A stretch of DNA of 26,829 bases from positions 1-26,829 of the forward strand of contig JBJOID010000255.1 in NCBI GenBank assembly GCA_046047315.1, read 5' to 3'. Numbering within the stretch: position 1 is the stretch's first letter; every line of letters starts with the position of its first letter. Below, piece after piece: positions 8,651-15,621 of this stretch. This stretch comes from WGMK01 sp046047315 (GTDB lineage Bacteria > Hydrogenedentota > Hydrogenedentia > Hydrogenedentales > JAEUWI01). The notes under the pieces are model-generated. The model had not been told where the DNA came from. It ran no database searches and saw nothing but the letters and a program-made list of their open reading frames with translations. Position numbers and translations under genes: made by a program.

Positions 8651-9609
8651 GCCCGGGCCTTCCGCACTTCGTCGGCCAGCATCGGACACACCTCGAAGAG
8701 GTCGCCCACGATGCCATAGTCGCAAATCTTGAAGATGTTCGCGTTGGGATCCTTGTTGATGGCCACGATGATCTTCGATGTGCGCATGCCGGCCTGGTGC
8801 TGGATGGCGCCGCTTACACCGCAGGCGACGTAGATATCCGGGCTGACCACGCGGCCGGTCTGTCCTACCTGCATCGTGTGGGGCACCCAGCCCGCATCCA
8901 CCACCGCGCGGCTCGCTCCCACCGCAGCGCCCATCGCTTCGGCCAGGTTCTCGATAACGGGCCAGTGCTCGGGTCCGCCCACGCCGCGCCCGCCGGTGAC
9001 GACGATCTTTGCCTCGCCGAGCTCGACCTTGCCACTGGTCGCGGCAGCGGCTTCCTTCAGCACGGTACGCAGGCTTACCTCCGGCATGTCGCGCTTCACC
9101 ACTTCGGGGGTGGCGTCGCCCTCACGCTCGATGCGCGAGACATTGGGACGCAGCGAAGCCATGGCGGGGCTGCTGGTGATCTTCATTTCCGCAACCACCT
9201 TGCCGGCATAGACAGGCTTGGTGGCAACGAGCGCGCCGTCCCAGCGCAGGCCAATGGCGTCCTGCGCCAATTCGACGCCCAGCCACGCCGCCGCACTGGC
9301 GCAGAGTTCCTTGCCCAGCGCGCTCGCGCTGCCGATGATCACCGTCGCGCCGAGTTCCTTCGAGAGGTCGCGCACAATCGGCACATACGTGTCGTTCGAG
9401 TAATGCGTCAGCGCATCGTTCTCGTAGGCATAAACCTTGGCAATGCCCAAGCCCGCCAGCTTCGCCGCCTGATCTTCCAGCGCTCGGCCAATATAGACCG
9501 CGTTGAGTTCCAGACCCGACGCCTTGGCGATGTCGCGCGCCGCGCTGGCTGCTTCCAGGGCGCAAGGTCGAAGTTCACCGCGTTGTTCCAGCAATACAAG
9601 AATGCTCAT
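8647..9609 (-). CDS. etfA: Electron transfer flavoprotein, alpha subunit
   Basis: A complete 320-residue EtfA. The C-terminal FAD-binding domain is canonical: GGRGVGGPEHWPVIENLAEA, GASRAVVDAGWVPHTMQVGQ, YVACGVSGAIQHQAGMRTS, INKDPNANIFKICDYGIVGD. The N-terminal half carries the usual nucleotide-binding-like alpha/beta fold. It forms a heterodimer with EtfB and ferries electrons from flavin dehydrogenases to the membrane oxidoreductase encoded immediately downstream. The ATG is preceded by AAGGA at 9616-9620 (6-nt spacing). The gene overlaps the downstream Fe-S gene by 4 nt, while a 167-bp spacer holding a palindromic repeat separates it from etfB. Confidence 0.96.
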   Translation of the reverse strand: MSILVLLEQRGELRPCALEAASAARDIAKASGLELNAVYIGRALEDQAAKLAGLGIAKVYAYENDALTHYSNDTYVPIVRDLSKELGATVIIGSASALGKELCASAAAWLGVELAQDAIGLRWDGALVATKPVYAGKVVAEMKITSSPAMASLRPNVSRIEREGDATPEVVKRDMPEVSLRTVLKEAAAATSGKVELGEAKIVVTGGRGVGGPEHWPVIENLAEAMGAAVGASRAVVDAGWVPHTMQVGQTGRVVSPDIYVACGVSGAIQHQAGMRTSKIIVAINKDPNANIFKICDYGIVGDLFEVCPMLADEVRKARA

Positions 9610-9626
9610 TTTCTATCCTTCGATAT

Positions 9627-9767
9627 ACCACGGAGGCACAGAGGCGCAGAGAGTAAGAGAGGTCACTAAAGGCGAGTTATGGATTCAGGTGAGGTCAACT
9701 TTCGCAGCTAACTTTCCTTTATTTTCCCTTCCAACCGTTCCCCTCTGTGTCTCAGTGCCTCTGTGGT
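9627..9767. repeat. Imperfect palindromic (MITE-like) intergenic element between etfB and etfA
   Basis: The outer arms 9627-9653 and 9741-9767 are inverted repeats of 27 bp matching at 22 positions, with the core ACCACrGAGGCACwGAG. A second pair, 9665-9679 and 9709-9723, matches at 12 of 15 positions and is nearly concentric with the first, so the whole 141 bp can fold back on itself. It begins 7 nt upstream of the etfA ribosome-binding site and ends 9 nt before the etfB stop, filling the gap exactly. The purine-rich ACCACAGAGGCACAGAG theme resembles a family of dispersed palindromes I recall from several environmental bacterial genomes; this needs a genome search. In the etfBA transcript it would form a long hairpin between the two coding regions. 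Confidence 0.75.
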
Positions 9768-9776
9768 TTTTCTTCC

Positions 9777-10541
9777 TTATAAAGCCTTGTCATCTTCCCG
9801 CAGCGCCCGCACCAATTCGGCCACGCGCGTTGCCGTGTCTCCTTCCAGCACCTTCGTGCGGCGCGCCTGGCTCGGGCTGCTCATCGAGAGCACCTCGACA
9901 CCCGCTGCTGCCGCATCGCCCAAACCCAACTCGTCCAGCGATACCGTCGCCAGGGGTTTGCTCTTCGCCTTCATGATATTCGGCAGCTTGGGATAGCGGG
10001 GATTGTTAATCCCCTTTTCGATGGTGACCACACAGGGCGTTGGGAGTTCAAGGGTCAGCTTGCCGCCTTCCACTTCGCGGTCCACCGTCGCCTTGCCGCC
10101 CTCGAGCACCAGTCGCGTCACCACGCTGGCATGCGGCATCTCCAGCAACTCCGCCACGCGCTCCGGCACCTGTGACGCGTCGTCGTCCACGGCCTGCTTG
10201 CCCGCAAGGATGAGGTCCGGCGATTCCCGGCGCAGCGCCTCGGCCAGCGCCATGGCCACGCCCCGGCTGCTCAGGCCGTCTGCCTTGATCAGGATTCCCC
10301 GGTCCGCCCCCATGGCCAGCGCCGTGCGCATGGTCTCCTGCGCGGTGTCATCGCCGAGCGACACCACCACCACTTCCGCCTCGCCGCGCTCCTTGATGAG
10401 TATGGCCTCTTCCACGGCATGCTCGTCGTAGGGGCTCATGATGTACTTGAGGTTCTCCCCCGCCACCGAACGGCCATCCGCGCCAATCTTGAACACCGAC
10501 GCCGTGTCCGGAACACGCTTCACCAATACGCAAATCTTCAC
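9777..10541 (-). CDS. etfB: Electron transfer flavoprotein, beta subunit
   Basis: A complete 254-residue EtfB beginning MKICVLVKRVPDTAS. It has the family blocks MSPYDEHAVEEAILIKE, VVSLGDDTAQETMRTALAMGAD, DLILAGKQAVDDDASQVPE and the ETF beta signature region VDREVEGGKLTLELPTP followed by NNPRYPKLPNIMKAKSKPL. It binds AMP and pairs with EtfA. The start codon is GTG, supported by a strong GGGGAG eight nt upstream and by the conserved N-terminus. It is the first gene of the minus-strand etfB-etfA-oxidoreductase operon. Confidence 0.96.
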   Translation of the reverse strand: MKICVLVKRVPDTASVFKIGADGRSVAGENLKYIMSPYDEHAVEEAILIKERGEAEVVVVSLGDDTAQETMRTALAMGADRGILIKADGLSSRGVAMALAEALRRESPDLILAGKQAVDDDASQVPERVAELLEMPHASVVTRLVLEGGKATVDREVEGGKLTLELPTPCVVTIEKGINNPRYPKLPNIMKAKSKPLATVSLDELGLGDAAAAGVEVLSMSSPSQARRTKVLEGDTATRVAELVRALREDDKAL

Positions 10542-10549
10542 GACTTAGA

Positions 10550-10555
10550 CTCCCC
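10550..10555 (-). promoter_or_regulatory. Ribosome-binding site fixing the GTG start of etfB
   Basis: On the minus strand GGGGAG is followed by TCTAAGTC and then GTG. The 8-nt spacing and the conserved MKICVLVKRVPD N-terminus both select this GTG. Confidence 0.7.
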
Positions 10556-10651
10556 GGGACTGCGGTGCGAGAGCACCCTTAACGAACGGTAGGTAATATA
10601 GCAGATGGGATCGGTATGTCAAAGACTTGGAGGCGACTCTACGAATCGAAG

Positions 10652-10681
10652 TTGCGACTTACAAAGTTAATATAGTAAAAT
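10652..10681 (+). promoter_or_regulatory. Candidate sigma-70-type promoter for the small membrane protein gene
   Basis: TTGCGA (10652-10657) and TAAAAT (10676-10681, five of six consensus bases) are separated by 18 bp in a locally AT-rich stretch 30 bp upstream of the ATG at 10713. The phylum's promoter consensus is not known to me, so this is tentative. Confidence 0.4.
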
Positions 10682-10712
10682 TACAATAAGCACGATCGGC
10701 TGTTCGTGGATA

Positions 10713-11183
10713 ATGAATTCGGAGTTCGATGTGGACCAGAAAGTCCAGGGGGAAAAAGAAGCTGAGACCCCGTGGGAGGTTCTCGTGCTGTTACTTCGAA
10801 TCTTCACGCTAGCAGTTCTTATTGCCTGGATGCTTCGCCGTCGAAAAAAATCGGATGAGGAATTCCTCGTCTGGGCAACGAGCAAAGAGCGAAGTAGCCT
10901 ATTCTGGATGCTCGCAAGTGTGGCAGCCCAGCAACGCTATGGACGAACGCGAGCAGTCAAACGCATACATGCGATAAACTATGCGAGGAACCCTGACTTT
11001 GACGGCGCTGTAATTAGTCACATACGTTCCCTTTATGAGGACCAGAACTGGGCAGAGATTGCTTCTGTCAATATCATCCCGTGCCTGGATGGTGACGATG
11101 ACCAGATGAAGTGGACGCGACAGATCCATGCCTATGCACAACGGCAAGTGGATGAGAGCAATGGTGAGTTTCCCAGTGAGTGA
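10713..11183 (+). CDS. Small single-pass membrane protein of unknown function
   Basis: I do not recognise this 156-residue protein. It has an acidic N-terminus, one hydrophobic helix at about residues 22-41 (EVLVLLLRIFTLAVLIAWML) followed by RRRKKS, which predicts an N-out/C-in orientation, and a cytosolic domain of about 110 residues without a known motif (WATSKERSSLFWMLASVA, NWAEIASVNIIPCLDGDDD). Its base composition is clearly lower in G+C than the flanking etf and inositol oxygenase genes, and it stands alone with its own candidate promoter, so it may be a recent arrival. The ATG at 10713 is the first of the frame; no strong ribosome-binding site is visible, which keeps the exact start uncertain. 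Confidence 0.6.
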   Translation: MNSEFDVDQKVQGEKEAETPWEVLVLLLRIFTLAVLIAWMLRRRKKSDEEFLVWATSKERSSLFWMLASVAAQQRYGRTRAVKRIHAINYARNPDFDGAVISHIRSLYEDQNWAEIASVNIIPCLDGDDDQMKWTRQIHAYAQRQVDESNGEFPSE

Positions 11184-11277
11184 ACAGTCGCTTCGCGTGA
11201 ATCTGGAAGCAACTTGACGTACAATATGCGCGACCAGCCTAGCTCAAAGAACCGCTGGGCTGCTTGGAGATGCCGCC

Positions 11278-12153
11278 ATGTCGAACCTTGCCCCGAATCC
11301 CACGCCGTTGGAAAGCCTCGACGAATGGGAAGACGACGTCCTGACCCGTTATCCGGAGACGGACTATGACCCCACCGGCAAGGAGAAGAGCCAGTTCCGC
11401 AACTATGCCGAGCCGCCGCGCTCGACGGTGCGTGAGTTCTACCGGCTGAACCACACCCACCAGACGCTGGAGTACGTGAAGCAGAAGCGAGAGGAGTTCA
11501 AGCCCGGCATGCACGGCAAGCGCAGCATGTGGGAGATGATGGAATTCCTGAACGAGTTGGTGGACGATTCTGACCCCGACACCTCGATGACGCAAATCCA
11601 GCACCTGCTGCAGACGGCCGAAGGCATCCGCAAGGATGGGCACCCGCGCTGGTTCATCCTCACCGGGTTGGTGCACGATCTTGGCAAGGTACTCTGCCTG
11701 TGGGGCGAGCCGCAGTGGGGCGTGGTGGGCGACACCTTCCCCGTGGGCTGCAAGTTCTCGGACAAGATCGTCTTCCCGGAATTCTTCGAGGCCAACCCCG
11801 ACAGCAAGGACCCGGTGCTTTCCAGCGAGTACGGCATCTATCAGCCGCACTGCGGGCTGGACAACGTGCTGATTTCCTGGGGGCACGACGAGTACATGTA
11901 CAACGTGGCCAAGCCCTACCTGCCCAAGGAAGGCCTGGCCATGATCCGCTATCACTCGCTATATCCCGTGCACCGCGAGGAAGCCTACCAGCACCTCATG
12001 ACGCCGGAAGACCACGCGATGATGAAGTGGGTAAAGGCCTTCAATCCCTACGACCTCTACACCAAGAGCGACGCCCCGCCGAAGGTGGACGAGCTTCGCC
12101 CCTTCTATGAAGAGTTGATCAACGAATTCTTCCCGGCGGAGATTGACTGGTAA
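11278..12153 (+). CDS. myo-Inositol oxygenase
   Basis: The 291-residue protein is collinear with eukaryotic MIOX, which is about 285 residues. It has the N-terminal FRNYAEPPRSTVREFYRLNH and QTLEYVKQKREEF blocks and all diiron-site motifs: HLLQTAEGIR (His), LTGLVHDLGKVL (HD pair), SWGHDEYMYNV (His), IRYHSLYPVH (His) and AFNPYDLYTKSD (Asp). The HD-domain enzyme uses a mixed-valence diiron centre and O2 to cleave myo-inositol to D-glucuronate, so it points to aerobic or micro-aerobic inositol use. A GGAG ribosome-binding site lies 8 nt from the ATG. No other glucuronate or inositol genes are adjacent, so the pathway context is missing here. Bacterial MIOX genes are uncommon but known from Bacteroidetes and Verrucomicrobia. 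Confidence 0.95.
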   Translation: MSNLAPNPTPLESLDEWEDDVLTRYPETDYDPTGKEKSQFRNYAEPPRSTVREFYRLNHTHQTLEYVKQKREEFKPGMHGKRSMWEMMEFLNELVDDSDPDTSMTQIQHLLQTAEGIRKDGHPRWFILTGLVHDLGKVLCLWGEPQWGVVGDTFPVGCKFSDKIVFPEFFEANPDSKDPVLSSEYGIYQPHCGLDNVLISWGHDEYMYNVAKPYLPKEGLAMIRYHSLYPVHREEAYQHLMTPEDHAMMKWVKAFNPYDLYTKSDAPPKVDELRPFYEELINEFFPAEIDW

Positions 12154-12182
12154 GTACCGCTGACAAATCGCCGGGACGGAGC

Positions 12183-12300
12183 ATGCACATCCCCGGGCTG
12201 AGCGAACGGGAGTCAACGCTCATCGTAGAAGTGCTGAGCCGACACCCGAAAATACAGGGCGTCATCCTCTACCGCTCGCGGGCCATGCGTGGGTGGAGAA
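12183..12300 (+). pseudogene. Remnant of an MNT-type minimal nucleotidyltransferase
   Basis: A short frame directly after the inositol oxygenase gene encodes MHIPGLSERESTLIVEVLSR, then HPKIQGVILYRSRAMRG. This closely resembles the start of minimal nucleotidyltransferases, which read GLSERE..LI..VL..HP.v..v.LFGSRA.G. The catalytic GSRA is altered to RSRA. After RAMRG the frame (to 12380) no longer resembles the family: the GSDIDL aspartate motif is absent in all three frames, and the sequence runs into the end of the convergent LRR gene. I interpret it as a decayed fragment of an MNT/HEPN-like module. The match is from memory of the family, not from a search. Confidence 0.45.
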
Positions 12301-12345
12301 TACTGCTCCAGACTTCTGGCCACCGCTCGCCGCTCAATGCGGGTC

Positions 12346-15300
12346 TCACTTCCCGCCCGGGCAGAAACCATCTTCGCTGAGATTGCCACAGGGGAAGTAC
12401 GCTCCCACATTGTAAATCTGTACCACGCGCAGCAATTCCGAAAGACTGATGCGCCAGTTGGGATTCTCCCCCTCATAGTCCGCCGCATGGGGCGGACAGC
12501 CGAAACCGCCGCCCGCTCCGAGTTGAAAGCCATCCTCGCCCCCACCGCAGGAAAAGCCCGAGGCGCTGTTGTAAAGCTGAATCACGCGCAACAGCTCAGT
12601 CAGTTCGATGCGTGCGTTTACGTTGGCGTCGCCGCTGTGGATGAAAGCACCCGCGCCGCCGCCCTCGCTGCCCATGCGGAGCGTTACTTGGTTATTGCCC
12701 GAGAAGATGTCGATGAGTTCCACTTCGTCCTGATAGCCCGATTTCTGGGCGCGCACGGTATAGCGCCCCTCGGGAAGGATAGCCGCCACGTAGACGCCCG
12801 GCGTGCTGCTTTTCGGCAGGTTGCCCAACACCGGCACCAGGCTTACCTGGGCATTGTTGATGGGCTCTTCCGTCGCGTCGTCGATAACGGTGGCAAAGAG
12901 CGTGGCTGCGGGGGCGCCGCCCTTGGCGGGTTTTGTGAAGAGCGGCAGCGCAACGTTTGCCTGACCGAGCACTTGAGCGCGAATTGCGCCAATGGTTGAG
13001 GCATTGTCCCAGTAATTCGCGAGTGCACGCAGTTCACCGTCGGCATCGCTGGCGATAAAGCGCCCGGAAATATTCCGAAACAGGTTTGAGCCGGAGCGAC
13101 GCAGGTCGAGCAGATCGCCCAGCCCGGGGTCGGTGCTGTCGTCCCCGCTAATCTGTATCGCGGCGGGACCACTGATATCCCTTATCACGTTGAATCCGAA
13201 GCGCGCGGTGGAATCATCAATGACGATGGCGGCGCCAAGGCCGCGCAGCACGCTGTCCCGCACGAGAGAATCCGAGGACGATTCTCCCGTGACCCGAATA
13301 CCCGTGCTGCCCGCCACGTCCGCTCCGTTTGCGTCCACGCGTACCACGTCGAAGTCAACGCCGTCGATGGCTATAAGTGTCGCGGCAGGTCCACCACCCG
13401 GCAAGGCGATACCCAGATCCTCAATACTGGAATCGTCGCCCCCTTTCACGACGGGATCGTCATCATCGCCCAACAGGGCCGCCGGTGGAACGATGCGGCT
13501 GACGTCCATACCCGAGCCGACGACACGCACTCCGGATGGAATCTTCAACACCTCCCCATAGTTGCCCGGTGCGAGGAAGACGGTCACCTCGAAGCCCTCG
13601 CCTACCAGATCGCTCGCCGCATCCAGCGCATCCTGAATGTTGCCAAAGGGATTGTCCGGAGAGCCGAACCCAATGCCGTCGGGGCTCACATAGATCGCCG
13701 CGCCATTGCAGGGTGGACCGCCGCCCTCGTCGCACGCCGTTCCCGTTTCCACCACCACGTTGCGCCCCGCGAGTGACCCGGCCTCCAGCGAGCAGGCGAA
13801 TGAGGACAAGGGGTTGTTGATCACAGACACCAGGTCCGAGTCGCTATTTAGACTTGGATTGGCCGCCAGTGAGGCAAAGCTGCAAATCTGGTTACTGTCG
13901 AGAAGAACAACATTAATCTGCGGCAGATTTCCCAAGGGTGAAAGGTCGGAGATTTCATTGTCACGCAGGTCGAGGTCTTCCAGGTTGTTCAAGGAAATCA
14001 ACGGCGCCAGGTTGCGAATGCGATTATTCGACAGGTTCAAGGTGTCAAGCGTGTTCAATTCATCCAAAGGACTTATGTCCTGCAAAAGATTCGCACTTGC
14101 GTTCAGCACACCAAGGTCCGACATGTCCGCCAATGGGGCCAGCGACGTTATTGTGTTGTTCGAAACATCGAGGGTCTCGATAGCGTCGGTGAAATCCAGC
14201 GGAGCCAAATCGGATATCTGGTTCGATCCGAGATTGAGGGTTCTCAGGGAAAACATGCTGGCGATGGCGGTGATATCCGAAATCTCGTTGTTGAAGAGAT
14301 CCAGTTCATCCAGGCTGACCGCGCCCGCCAGCGGCCCAATCTCGGTGAGGAGATTGTTCGCCAGGGACAAAATGACCAGGTCGGTCTTGTCGTTGAGGAC
14401 CGACACATCCGACACCTGGTTACCGGCGAGGTTCAGTTCCTCGATGGCACTCATCGCTGCAAGCGGCGAAATGTCGCTGACGTCGTTGTTGAACAAGTCC
14501 AGCACGAGCATGCTCGTCAGGTTGGCCAACGGGGAGATATCCGAAATGCCGTTGGAACCGAGGCTCAAGTCTTCAAGATTAACGAGGGCTGCCAACGGCG
14601 AAATGTCGTCTATCTGATTGCCGAAAAGGTTCAACACGGTCAAGTCCACCAGGTAGGCAAGTGGGGACAGGTCCGTAATCTGGTTGGAGAAAAGATTCAG
14701 CTGCGTGGCGTTCACGCAGTATTCGAGGCCGGTCAAGTCGGCAATGTCCTTGGAAGAAGCATCCAGGTTGCTCACCGCCGTCATGTTCGTGTCAAAGACA
14801 GGCCCCCCGGTGATACCCCGGTCAAGTCGAATGGCGGCGTCCAGATTGGGGTCGGGTATGTTGACCACAACCGGGCATGGCGCACCTCCTCCGAAGGCGC
14901 AGGAAAATCCTGTCGTCACCGTGGCACCGCGCGACTGCAAAGCCGTAATGATCTGCGAGCACGTGAAGTTGGCGAGCGGATTGTTGTCCAGCTCCAGTAA
15001 GTCACCCGGACCGATCCCGGGGTTTTCCAACAAACGCGACACACTGCAAAGATTGTTGTTCTTCAGGTTTACCGAGGCGAGGTTCAAAAGCCCCTTCAAC
15101 GGTGCAAGGTCGGAAATTTGGTTGAGGGACAGGTCCACCGTCTCAAGGCTCGTGCAGAATTCCAACCCCGAAAGATCGCTGATGGATTGCCCGCTGGCGG
15201 AAAGACTGGTGATGCCCGCGAGGCTCGAATCCTCTATTGGGCCCGCAGGCTGGTTCAACGCCACCCGAAGCGCGTCCTCAAGGTTGGCGTCGGGAATCGT

Positions 15301-15405
15301 CACCTCGGCTGCGCGCGCGACAAAACCCACCGCGCACCACGCCACGGCCATGCCCAGCTGCACGTAGTTCCCAAGCCGCCCCCGGCAATATAGCCCCCTG
15401 ATCAT
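12346..15405 (-). CDS. Secreted leucine-rich-repeat / beta-helix protein with C-terminal dockerin-like tail
   Basis: The protein has 1019 residues from the ATG at 15405, which has GGGGATAGG upstream and directly precedes a signal peptide (about 32 residues, cleavage near FVARA-A). The open frame extends to 15534, but that part is unlike a secretion signal. Two internalin-like LRR modules follow, each opening with a similar IPDxNLxxAxR block and closing with a Cys-containing cap (NNPLANFTCS; NNPLSSFACS). The second has a long run of 22-residue repeats such as LVNLEDLSLGSNGISDISPL. Next come a DUF1565/pectate-lyase-like parallel beta-helix (YVSPDGIGFGSPDNPFGNIQ), a carboxypeptidase-regulatory-like beta-sandwich (INNAQVSLVP ... 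GRYTVRAQKSGYQDE) and two Ca-binding-like helices (GDANVNARIELTELLRVIQL; WRISLSELLRVVQIYNVGAY). Likely a surface or extracellular adhesion or glycan-binding protein. Confidence 0.85.
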   Translation of the reverse strand: MIRGLYCRGRLGNYVQLGMAVAWCAVGFVARAAEVTIPDANLEDALRVALNQPAGPIEDSSLAGITSLSASGQSISDLSGLEFCTSLETVDLSLNQISDLAPLKGLLNLASVNLKNNNLCSVSRLLENPGIGPGDLLELDNNPLANFTCSQIITALQSRGATVTTGFSCAFGGGAPCPVVVNIPDPNLDAAIRLDRGITGGPVFDTNMTAVSNLDASSKDIADLTGLEYCVNATQLNLFSNQITDLSPLAYLVDLTVLNLFGNQIDDISPLAALVNLEDLSLGSNGISDISPLANLTSMLVLDLFNNDVSDISPLAAMSAIEELNLAGNQVSDVSVLNDKTDLVILSLANNLLTEIGPLAGAVSLDELDLFNNEISDITAIASMFSLRTLNLGSNQISDLAPLDFTDAIETLDVSNNTITSLAPLADMSDLGVLNASANLLQDISPLDELNTLDTLNLSNNRIRNLAPLISLNNLEDLDLRDNEISDLSPLGNLPQINVVLLDSNQICSFASLAANPSLNSDSDLVSVINNPLSSFACSLEAGSLAGRNVVVETGTACDEGGGPPCNGAAIYVSPDGIGFGSPDNPFGNIQDALDAASDLVGEGFEVTVFLAPGNYGEVLKIPSGVRVVGSGMDVSRIVPPAALLGDDDDPVVKGGDDSSIEDLGIALPGGGPAATLIAIDGVDFDVVRVDANGADVAGSTGIRVTGESSSDSLVRDSVLRGLGAAIVIDDSTARFGFNVIRDISGPAAIQISGDDSTDPGLGDLLDLRRSGSNLFRNISGRFIASDADGELRALANYWDNASTIGAIRAQVLGQANVALPLFTKPAKGGAPAATLFATVIDDATEEPINNAQVSLVPVLGNLPKSSTPGVYVAAILPEGRYTVRAQKSGYQDEVELIDIFSGNNQVTLRMGSEGGGAGAFIHSGDANVNARIELTELLRVIQLYNSASGFSCGGGEDGFQLGAGGGFGCPPHAADYEGENPNWRISLSELLRVVQIYNVGAYFPCGNLSEDGFCPGGK
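13945..14745 (-). repeat. Tandem 66-nt repeats encoding 22-residue LRR units
   Basis: Within the LRR gene the sequence recurs with a 66-nt period, seen for example as the related strings near 14272, 14470, 14536 and 14602 (GATATCCGAAATxxCGTTG and variants). The units encode LxxLxxLxLxxNxIxDIxPL. Bounds are approximate and copies are diverged, about a dozen units. Confidence 0.75.
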
Positions 15406-15556
15406 GTGTTGCCTATCCCCAATACGCCAGGACGCACCAATGCACAGGAACAGTACCCCAAAAACTCGAAATCCGCAAGAAGGACCTTGCCACGGGCTGA
15501 CCGAATCCGAAGCCCCATCCCCCGGGCTGCGCACGATAATTCCTCAGTCAGGCAAG

Positions 15557-15592
15557 AAAAAGGCGCGCTCCCGGAACCTCCGGAAACGCGCC
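15557..15592 (-). terminator. Intrinsic terminator after the phosphomannomutase gene
   Basis: On the minus strand GGCGCGTTTCCGG pairs fully with CCGGGAGCGCGCC (13 pairs, two of them G-U), with loop AGGTT and a run of five T (15557-15561). It starts 30 bp after the mutase stop codon. The G-U pairs form only in the minus-strand RNA, which supports the direction. Confidence 0.88.
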
Positions 15593-15621
15593 CGTAACGA
15601 TGTCGTTGCCCGAATGCAGGC

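Noticed and set aside
8651..8725. N-terminal extension of the Fe-S oxidoreductase frame to 8725
   Set aside because: The added residues are Arg-rich, lie inside etfA, and the ATG at 8650 is coupled to the etfA stop by an ATGA overlap.
13706..14617. Plus-strand open frame of 303 codons opposite the LRR gene
   Set aside because: Its regularity simply mirrors the 66-nt repeats on the other strand; the Ser/Arg-rich translation has no signal or motif.
13945..14745. Regular 66-nt periodicity considered as a CRISPR array
   Set aside because: The repeats are diverged along their whole length, keep one reading frame and encode LRR units; there are no constant repeats separated by unique spacers.
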